A model generated the notes under the pieces. The model ran no database searches and was not told the DNA's origin. It saw nothing but the letters and a program-made list of their open reading frames with translations. Source: an uncultured Flavobacteriales bacterium (GTDB lineage: Bacteria > Bacteroidota > Bacteroidia > Flavobacteriales > BACL11). Taken from it: 10,628 bases of DNA. The position numbers and the translations under genes are program-made. The stretch lies in the NCBI GenBank assembly GCA_950069165.1, contig CATMIT010000054.1:1-10628 (forward strand), given 5' to 3'. Of this stretch, positions 5,407 to 10,628 are shown piece after piece; within the stretch, counting starts at the first letter, position 1; every line of letters begins with the position of its first letter.

Positions 5407-7851
5407 TTATGATTTCTCATCATCCTCATAATAGCCGTAGCCATCAGTACCATACCCATAGCCGTAGCCATAGCCATAGCCGTAGCCGTAACCCTGGCCG
5501 TAACCATATCCATATACCGATTGGCTTTGCTGAAAATCATTAATAATAATATGCATATTTTTAATATGGTTCTGTTCAAATAAATTATTCATAGCGCCTA
5601 GCATATTACGTCTAGTATAATTATGTCTTATAACATATAAATTAATATCAGCATATCTCATTAAAATTACGCCATCTGTAACAAGCCCAATTGGTGGTGT
5701 ATCAATAATTATATAATCATACGTTTTATTAAGCTTAGTTATTAATTCTTGCATACTTTGACCATCCAACAACTCAGCAGGATTAGGAGGTGTTGGGCCT
5801 GATCCTATTACATCTAAACTTTCTATTTTAGTTTTTTCAATTACTTCCTCTAATGAGGATTTATGAATTAAATAACTGCTTAAACCTTTTGACTCATTAA
5901 CATTAAAATCTTTATGTAATTTTGGTTTTCTTAAATCCCCACCAATTAAAATTGTTTTATGGCCTGATAATGCAAATATTCCAGCAAGATTCATAGCTAT
6001 AAATGTTTTCCCTTCACCTCCAATTGAGGAAGTGACAGTAATTATTTTATTGTCTTTATGGGCTGCTAAATATTGAATATTAGTCCTTAATGTCCGGAAT
6101 GATTCCGCAATAATAGATTTTGAGGCAATAGTAATAACCAAACTTTTTTCTTTTTCACTATGACCAATAAGACCTAAAATTGGGACATTAGTAAAATCTT
6201 GTAAATCTGATTTACTAGAGATAGTATCACTAAAGAACTCTTTTAGTGATATATATGCAATTGGACAAATTAGTCCAAAGAATAAAGCGAAAAAATAAGT
6301 TAACCCCTTTTTTGGTGTTATTGGTTTATCACTATCTAATCTAGCAGGATCTATGACTTTATGATCCGATTCTGTTCCAGCCTTTGCAAGTGAAGCTTCA
6401 TATCTTTTTTGTTGAAGATAAATTGAAGTTTGCTCATTATATTCATGTTTTCTTTTAAGAATTAAATAGCTTTTTTCTAATTTAGGTAATTTGTATATTT
6501 TATTGTTAAAAGAATTTATTCTAACTTTTAAATCTTTCTCATAAATTAACGCAGAAGAAATAAGATTACTAACATTCTCAATAATAGTATTTTTTGTATG
6601 TTGTATTTGAGAAAGAACGGCTTTATAAGCAGGATTCTTTTCAGTAGTAGTTAATTGTAATTCGTCTTTTTTAGAACCTAATTGTAATAATTGATGAATT
6701 AAGCCATTTAACTCTGGGTTACTTATCCCCATTAATGCTGGAGACACTATGGAATGTGCATCACTATCATCTTTTAAATAAGACAACAAGGATTGATAAT
6801 ATTTAATATTTACGGATTGCTCTGATAATGTATTATCTAATTTTTGTTTTTGGAAGTAGGTTCCAAAATCTTTATTAACTATATCTAGAGTTGGATTTTG
6901 TTTTCTAAAAACTTCTAGTTGATTTTCAATAAGTGTTAAGGAATCTTTTATTACAGCAAGTTGCCCATCAATAAAGTGAATGGTATTAATGGCCATTAAA
7001 TTCTTCTCGTTCAAACTATTTCTTAAATAAATTTCTGTTAATTTATTAAGGATTTTTATGCTTTTTTTAGGCGTTTTTCCTTTAATGTTTAGCTTTAAAA
7101 TAGAGGTTTCTTTATTTATAGGATTTATGGTTATTTCTCTAATTAACTTTTGTGCATACACATTCGTTTGGTGCAGTTTAAATGAAAATACTTTTCCATT
7201 TTCAATGATATTATCTAAATTAAAAAATAATGTTTTATTAATTGTGAAAGAGAAAAAACCATTTGAAACTTTTTCGTCAAACTCAAATGTTTTATCAATT
7301 TTAATATTAGCTAATAATATTTTGTCAAACTTCTCAGTTTTCAAATCGAAAGGGAAATGATCTTCAGTACTTACCGAAAGTTGAAATTGATTTTCATTAA
7401 TTATTTTTAATCCAAATTCAACACCTGTTAATTGGATGTGTGAAGAATCAACAATAACTTTAAAAGGAGCATCTTCAAAAAGTTCATTAGTTTGAAAGAA
7501 ACCGTGTTGGAAATAAGATAATCCTAAACCTAATTCTCGAATTACTTTTTCAGTAATACTATAAGAATTTAAAATTACAATTTCGTTCTTTAAATTCTTT
7601 TTTCCACTAAAAATCTCTAATCCTTCAAGTAAGTTCTCAGCACCTAATTGAGTATTACTATCATCTCTGATTAAAAGAGTAGCAGAAACGCTATATTCAG
7701 GAACAGTATATCGATTATTGAGAAATGCTAAAAAGCCAAAAAATAAGAAAGAAAGCAAAAAATAATACCAATAATGAGAATACTTTAAAAGTAACGCTTT
7801 TATATCTATGGTTTCTTCTTGGCTTTGCTCTTTGTTTTGAAATTCGATCAT
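5407..7851 (-). CDS. wzc: Wzc-like polysaccharide co-polymerase / tyrosine autokinase (BY-kinase)
   Basis: This 814-residue inner-membrane protein should control chain length and export of an exopolysaccharide or capsule through cycles of tyrosine autophosphorylation. A first membrane helix (about 29-45) opens a Wzz-type periplasmic region with predicted coiled coil and a GNVR-type end (RLDSDKPITPKK). A second helix lies at about 519-537. The cytoplasmic kinase has the oligomerisation motif ESFRTLR (583-589), Walker A GGEGKT (611-616, K615), Walker A' ILIGGDLRKP (634-643), SGPTPPNPAELL (684-695) and Walker B IIIDTPP (714-720, D717). In Walker A' the first of the two usual aspartates is glycine (G637) while D639 is kept. 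The tail 780-814 holds 13 tyrosines, mostly in Tyr-Gly repeats, replacing the usual short tyrosine cluster. The gene starts one base after the Wza-like gene and is surely cotranscribed with it. No low-molecular-weight phosphatase or glycosyltransferase lies nearby in the window. Its 5' two thirds are AT-richer than the neighbours. Confidence 0.95.
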   Translation of the reverse strand: MIEFQNKEQSQEETIDIKALLLKYSHYWYYFLLSFLFFGFLAFLNNRYTVPEYSVSATLLIRDDSNTQLGAENLLEGLEIFSGKKNLKNEIVILNSYSITEKVIRELGLGLSYFQHGFFQTNELFEDAPFKVIVDSSHIQLTGVEFGLKIINENQFQLSVSTEDHFPFDLKTEKFDKILLANIKIDKTFEFDEKVSNGFFSFTINKTLFFNLDNIIENGKVFSFKLHQTNVYAQKLIREITINPINKETSILKLNIKGKTPKKSIKILNKLTEIYLRNSLNEKNLMAINTIHFIDGQLAVIKDSLTLIENQLEVFRKQNPTLDIVNKDFGTYFQKQKLDNTLSEQSVNIKYYQSLLSYLKDDSDAHSIVSPALMGISNPELNGLIHQLLQLGSKKDELQLTTTEKNPAYKAVLSQIQHTKNTIIENVSNLISSALIYEKDLKVRINSFNNKIYKLPKLEKSYLILKRKHEYNEQTSIYLQQKRYEASLAKAGTESDHKVIDPARLDSDKPITPKKGLTYFFALFFGLICPIAYISLKEFFSDTISSKSDLQDFTNVPILGLIGHSEKEKSLVITIASKSIIAESFRTLRTNIQYLAAHKDNKIITVTSSIGGEGKTFIAMNLAGIFALSGHKTILIGGDLRKPKLHKDFNVNESKGLSSYLIHKSSLEEVIEKTKIESLDVIGSGPTPPNPAELLDGQSMQELITKLNKTYDYIIIDTPPIGLVTDGVILMRYADINLYVIRHNYTRRNMLGAMNNLFEQNHIKNMHIIINDFQQSQSVYGYGYGQGYGYGYGYGYGYGYGTDGYGYYEDDEKS
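5428..5514 (-). repeat. Six-base in-frame tandem repeat encoding the Tyr-Gly tail
   Basis: On the minus strand the unit is TAY-GGN (tyrosine codon, glycine codon). Three units (5514-5497) are followed by a CAG-GGT interruption, then seven units down to 5449, a Thr-Asp-Gly break and a last Tyr-Gly-Tyr-Tyr. Many units are identical (TATGGC or TACGGC), so replication slippage could add or remove units. Each step would change the tyrosine count by one without shifting the frame. Confidence 0.9.
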
Positions 7852-7852
7852 A

Positions 7853-8632
7853 TTATTCCGTAATTTTTAGAAATACATTTACCATAAGCGCTAAAGTTGT
7901 AAGTGCCGATAAAACAATCTGAGATTGAGATTTTCTAAAAGTTCGATATTTAAGTGGTTCCACATAAATCATATCATTATTTCTAAGATAATAAAAATCG
8001 GATGAAAGCAATTGCTGATTTGTTAAATCAATAGTGTAAATCTTTTTCTTATTATTATAAGTTCTCACGATTTTTATTTTTTGTCTATTGGCATAATCGG
8101 ACAAATCTCCTGCCAAGGCTAATGCTTCAAAAATAGTTACGTTTTCTTTAAAAACTGGAAAAGTCCCTGGCTTATTTACTTCTCCTAAAATAGTAACTTG
8201 AAAATTAGCCAATTTCACAATTACAATGGCATCTTGCAGATATTCTTCTACTACTTTCTGAATAGAAATTTTTGCCTCTTCTAAATTTTTTCCTAACAAA
8301 TAAATTTCTCCAATAATAGGAATTTCAATAACGCCCTTACTGTTGATGGTAGAGCCATTCAAGTATAAAGAGGCCATGGAAGTGTTATTAGCAGATGAAT
8401 TAGTATTGGTTTCCACATTAAAAAATTCATAAGATTTATCATTTGAACTTAAAACCCTTACAAATAAAACATCTCCTATTTCTAGATGATGAACCGGTGG
8501 AGTTATTATAATTTCTTTTTCTATAATCGGATTATTTTTCATATAAACAACCTTTCGCATAGGGATACACGCCTGCAATAAAGCAAAGCATAATAGAATT
8601 ATGCAAATTGAAAATCTTCTTGTTTTTTTCAT
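7853..8632 (-). CDS. wza: Wza-like polysaccharide export outer-membrane lipoprotein
   Basis: This 259-residue protein should form the outer-membrane channel through which the polysaccharide leaves, working with the Wzc-like kinase encoded one base downstream. Residues 1-21 are a lipoprotein signal with lipobox LLQAC and lipidated C22. A Poly_export domain spans about 46-140 (HHLEIGDVLFVRVLSS, then GVIEIPIIGEIYLLGKNLEEA). One SLBB domain spans about 145-225 (VTILGEVNKPGTFPVF, IFEALALAGDLSDYANR, NDMIYVEPLKYR). A C-terminal hydrophobic helix at about 236-256 matches the position of the membrane-spanning helix of Escherichia coli Wza. The protein is shorter than E. coli Wza (about 380 residues) because only one SLBB repeat is present, which is usual in Bacteroidota. 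The ATG is preceded by an A-rich stretch and a -7 element 18 nt upstream, so this gene probably heads the export operon. Confidence 0.94.
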   Translation of the reverse strand: MKKTRRFSICIILLCFALLQACIPMRKVVYMKNNPIIEKEIIITPPVHHLEIGDVLFVRVLSSNDKSYEFFNVETNTNSSANNTSMASLYLNGSTINSKGVIEIPIIGEIYLLGKNLEEAKISIQKVVEEYLQDAIVIVKLANFQVTILGEVNKPGTFPVFKENVTIFEALALAGDLSDYANRQKIKIVRTYNNKKKIYTIDLTNQQLLSSDFYYLRNNDMIYVEPLKYRTFRKSQSQIVLSALTTLALMVNVFLKITE

Positions 8633-8650
8633 TTTTCAGATTTTAGTTTG

Positions 8651-8658
8651 CAAAAGTA
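8651..8658 (-). promoter_or_regulatory. -7 element TACTTTTG upstream of the polysaccharide export pair
   Basis: TACTTTTG on the minus strand fits TAnnTTTG and lies 18 nt before the ATG of the Wza-like gene, inside the 47-nt gap after maf. No TTG is found at the -33 distance. It would let the export pair be expressed apart from the upstream housekeeping genes, although read-through from maf remains possible. Confidence 0.5.
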
Positions 8659-8679
8659 CAAAATGTAGAGGTGAAAACG

Positions 8680-9270
8680 TTATAAAGCTACAAATTGTAT
8701 AAGATTTTGATACAATTTTGCTATTGGCAAACCAACCACATTAAAATACGAACCCTCAATTTTTTCAATGCCAACTAGGCCAATCCATTCCTGAATTCCA
8801 TAGGCGCCAGCTTTATCAAATGGCTTATACTCTTTTACATAAAAGTCAATTTCTGCAGCAGAAAGCGATTTGAAAAAAACTTTTGTTACTGATGAAAATA
8901 CTACCTGATTTTGCTGATCTCGCAAACAAACGGATGTAATTACCAAATGCTCATCCCCAGATAAATACTCTAGCATTTCTTTTGCTTCTAACTTATCTTT
9001 TGGCTTGTTTAAAACCCTGTCTCCTTTTACTACAATAGTATCGGCTGTTATGAGTATCTCTTCACCTTTAAGCGTTTTTGATAAATGCTCTGATTTTTGT
9101 GTTGCTAAAAATTCAGAAATTTCTTTCTTTTTTAAGTTTTTAGGATATTTTTCTTTTAAATCACTAACCCTAATTTCAAAATCAATACCCAAAGATTTTA
9201 ATAATTCTTGTCTTCTTGGTGAAGCAGAACCAAGAATTATTTTCTTGTTTTTCAGTTTGCTCAGCAACAT
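8680..9270 (-). CDS. maf: Maf family nucleoside triphosphate pyrophosphatase (dTTP/UTP type)
   Basis: This 196-residue cytosolic enzyme belongs to the Maf/HAM1 superfamily, which hydrolyses non-canonical or excess nucleoside triphosphates to monophosphates and pyrophosphate, and was first named for effects on septum formation. Seen motifs are GSASPRRQELL (14-24, triphosphate binding), ITADTIV (74-80) with the likely catalytic D77, NKPKD (88-92), KAGAYGIQ (153-160) and EGSYFNVVGLPI (172-183). The KAGAYGIQ and GSYxxVVGLP forms point to the YhdE-like dTTP/UTP pyrophosphatase group and not the YceF (7-methyl-GTP) group. Length is normal. The ATG lies one base after the stop of the UbiA-family gene, indicating translational coupling. 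An inverted repeat sits within its last codons. Confidence 0.95.
   Translation of the reverse strand: MLLSKLKNKKIILGSASPRRQELLKSLGIDFEIRVSDLKEKYPKNLKKKEISEFLATQKSEHLSKTLKGEEILITADTIVVKGDRVLNKPKDKLEAKEMLEYLSGDEHLVITSVCLRDQQNQVVFSSVTKVFFKSLSAAEIDFYVKEYKPFDKAGAYGIQEWIGLVGIEKIEGSYFNVVGLPIAKLYQNLIQFVAL
8692..8718. repeat. 9-bp perfect inverted repeat at the 3' end of maf
   Basis: aaattgtat at 8692-8700 and its exact complement atacaattt at 8710-8718 flank a 9-base loop. The repeat lies inside the last codons of maf and upstream of the likely promoter of the export pair. The stem has one G-C pair and no clear U-run follows, so it is a poor intrinsic terminator. An operator or weak mRNA hairpin is possible. 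Confidence refers to function. Confidence 0.35.
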
Positions 9271-9271
9271 T

Positions 9272-10258
9272 TTATTGCAGATAGAAATAAGTGAAAAACG
9301 GAATGGAACAAATCCCTAAAAGCATGATGATTTTACAAAGTTGACTTAAATAGTAAAAATCCGTTTTTGTTTTTGAAATGTATAGCTTTAATATGAAAAA
9401 TAGCAAAATGGTTTGTAAAATAGCAGTGTAAATTATGGCATATTTATCCGTTCCCCAAATAAGCACAGATTCATAAATTTCACCATCCCATTTTATATTG
9501 TTTAGAGAAATTATTTGTAACTGGAAATACTGCCAAAAACCCACAATTCCTACTACTAAAAAGGACAAAGAAAATACAATTATTTTGGTTTTTTTGATGC
9601 CCAAAACAATAGCCAAAGTATGCGAATTTATAGCACTATCTCCTTCTTTATCTTCAATGTCTTTTACAAATTCTCTGATTAAAGTAAGTAGGAAGGAGAA
9701 AAGTGCATAAACCAAAATTATTTTTAGAATCATCCCTCCGCTTTCGTTTCCAGGAAAATGAATGTTCGGAATAATATCGAAAAGAGCCGTGTTGATAAGT
9801 ACTAAAGCGGTGAGAATGGCTACATGAATATTGCCAATTAAAAATGCTCTTTTTATGGTTTTAGAATAGCGCCACAAAAAGAAAATACAATAAACAAATA
9901 TCAAACTATAAAGAGGTTTCCCTATAAGGATGGCCAAATATACTCCTAAAGCAAGGGCAACTAAATTAAAAACTGAATACCAAATAATTGCTGTTTTTGC
10001 TTGAAAGTGAACCCCTATAATCAGCTTACTTTTCTTATTTATTCTATCTGTTTCCACATCATAAATATCATTGATAATATAGCCAGCAGCCGTTATCAAA
10101 ATGGTCGTAAATACAAATAGTGAAAATTCAAGATTGCTAAGTGCCGGAAAAGGCAAAAATGTTTTGGTAAAAGCAAAGCGAATAAAATACTGAGTCAGTG
10201 CTATAATCAGTAAGTTTTGAAAGCGAATCAACCGTAAAGAAGCAGCAATTTTTTGCAT
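9272..10258 (-). CDS. UbiA-family membrane prenyltransferase
   Basis: This 328-residue integral membrane protein has about eight or nine hydrophobic helices and both aspartate-rich motifs of the UbiA superfamily: NDIYDVETD at 63-71 and DIEDKEGD at 200-207. These bind Mg2+ and the prenyl diphosphate, whose prenyl group is moved to an acceptor. Orthologues in Flavobacteriia are commonly labelled geranylgeranylglycerol-phosphate geranylgeranyltransferase, but the acceptor is not established and no neighbouring menaquinone, heme or lipid gene decides it here. The gene sits one base after the DUF2520 gene and one base before maf, so the three are likely one operon. The ATG at 10258 places a normal short N-terminus (KIAASLRLIRFQNLL) before the first helix, as in UbiA proteins. 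The family is certain; the substrate is unknown. Confidence 0.9.
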   Translation of the reverse strand: MQKIAASLRLIRFQNLLIIALTQYFIRFAFTKTFLPFPALSNLEFSLFVFTTILITAAGYIINDIYDVETDRINKKSKLIIGVHFQAKTAIIWYSVFNLVALALGVYLAILIGKPLYSLIFVYCIFFLWRYSKTIKRAFLIGNIHVAILTALVLINTALFDIIPNIHFPGNESGGMILKIILVYALFSFLLTLIREFVKDIEDKEGDSAINSHTLAIVLGIKKTKIIVFSLSFLVVGIVGFWQYFQLQIISLNNIKWDGEIYESVLIWGTDKYAIIYTAILQTILLFFILKLYISKTKTDFYYLSQLCKIIMLLGICSIPFFTYFYLQ

Positions 10259-10259
10259 C

Positions 10260-10628
10260 TTATTTTTGGTTTAAAATTTGAGCCGTTATTAAATTGTAGA
10301 TTGCTTTCAAATCATCATCTTCTAATAAATTAATCTGTTTTTTGATAGTCTCCAAATCGTTTCGTTTGGCTGGCCCTGTTTGTGCATTTGATGGAGATAG
10401 GTTTTTTATTTTATTGGCAGTTTCGGTAATTAATGGCTTTAACATCTCAAAATCCAAATCTGATTTTTTTAATAAATCCTCCGCAATATAATACATTTGA
10501 TTAGAAAAATTACAAGCAAATACTGCTGCTAAATGTAAGGTTTTCCTCTGATTTTCGTCTATTTGACAAACATTATTTGAGATGCTTTTAGCCACTTCCA
10601 ATAAAGTATTTTCAAAATCTTTATCCCC
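10260..10628 (-). CDS. DUF2520 domain protein, C-terminal part (5' end beyond window)
   Basis: The frame is open from the right edge (10628) to a TAA at 10262-10260, giving at least 122 residues. A TTG at 10601 could be mistaken for a start, but the codons before it (reading GDKDFENTL) continue the protein, so the gene begins outside the window. The visible part matches the DUF2520 domain: QRKTLHLAAVFACNFSNQMY, FEMLKPLITETANKI and SPSNAQTGPAKRND. Family members usually carry an N-terminal Rossmann domain related to ketopantoate or F420-dependent NADP reductases, which would lie beyond the edge. The reaction is not known to me. It is the first visible gene of the tightly packed run leading to the UbiA-family gene and maf. 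Confidence 0.85.
   Translation of the reverse strand, partial: GDKDFENTLLEVAKSISNNVCQIDENQRKTLHLAAVFACNFSNQMYYIAEDLLKKSDLDFEMLKPLITETANKIKNLSPSNAQTGPAKRNDLETIKKQINLLEDDDLKAIYNLITAQILNQK

Noticed and set aside
5428..5514. CRISPR-like array
   Set aside because: The six-base units are contiguous, have no spacers, and are read in frame as a Tyr-Gly protein tail.
7725..7922. Plus-strand open frame crossing the Wza/Wzc junction
   Set aside because: It overlaps two well-supported genes on the other strand and shows no conserved motif.
10599..10601. TTG as the start codon of the DUF2520 gene
   Set aside because: The frame stays open upstream to the window edge with family-like sequence, and the DUF2520 protein normally has a long N-terminal Rossmann domain before this point.
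1..10628. Defence island, prophage or toxin-antitoxin module
   Set aside because: Every gene fits a metabolic, export or surface-protein family. No integrase, transposase, nuclease or small paired gene was found on either strand.

Overview
The window looks like a chromosomal segment of a low-GC member of the Bacteroidota, most likely the order Flavobacteriales. The evidence is a secreted protein with a type IX secretion (T9SS) sorting tail, TAnnTTTG-type -7 promoter elements, A-rich translation starts without Shine-Dalgarno sites, and a DUF2520 / UbiA-type prenyltransferase / Maf gene run typical of that group. The family or genus cannot be fixed from the sequence. All nine genes lie on the minus strand, so transcription runs from high to low coordinates. 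Both end genes are cut by the window edge. There is no gene-free stretch over 300 bases: the gaps are 96, 55, 47, 32 and three of 1 nt. I see no rRNA, tRNA, CRISPR array, insertion sequence or phage gene.

Reading in transcription order, the first block (10628 to 8680) is a tightly packed housekeeping run: a 5'-truncated DUF2520 protein, a UbiA-family membrane prenyltransferase and a Maf nucleotide pyrophosphatase. Successive genes there are separated by one base or less than a few bases (TAA-N-ATG). The second block (8632 to 5407) is an exopolysaccharide export pair: a Wza-like outer-membrane lipoprotein and a Wzc-like tyrosine autokinase/co-polymerase, again one base apart, behind a likely promoter of their own. 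The kinase ends in an unusual Tyr-Gly repeat tail encoded by a six-base DNA repeat.

The third block (5351 to 2719) is a two-gene operon. A GTG-initiated trans-sulfuration-family PLP enzyme (methionine gamma-lyase / cystathionine-enzyme type) overlaps by four bases an NhaC-family transporter. This coupling suggests that the transporter serves sulfur amino-acid metabolism and not only sodium/proton exchange. The fourth block (2622 to the left edge) has the best promoter in the window (TTG-N21-TATATTTG). It drives two tandem, related secreted beta-sandwich proteins. The first carries a T9SS sorting tail; the second is cut off before its C-terminus.

I found no clearly new multi-gene system. The points most worth a second look are the slippage-prone tyrosine tail of the kinase, the PLP enzyme/NhaC coupling, inverted repeats placed at two promoters, and the duplicated secreted proteins.
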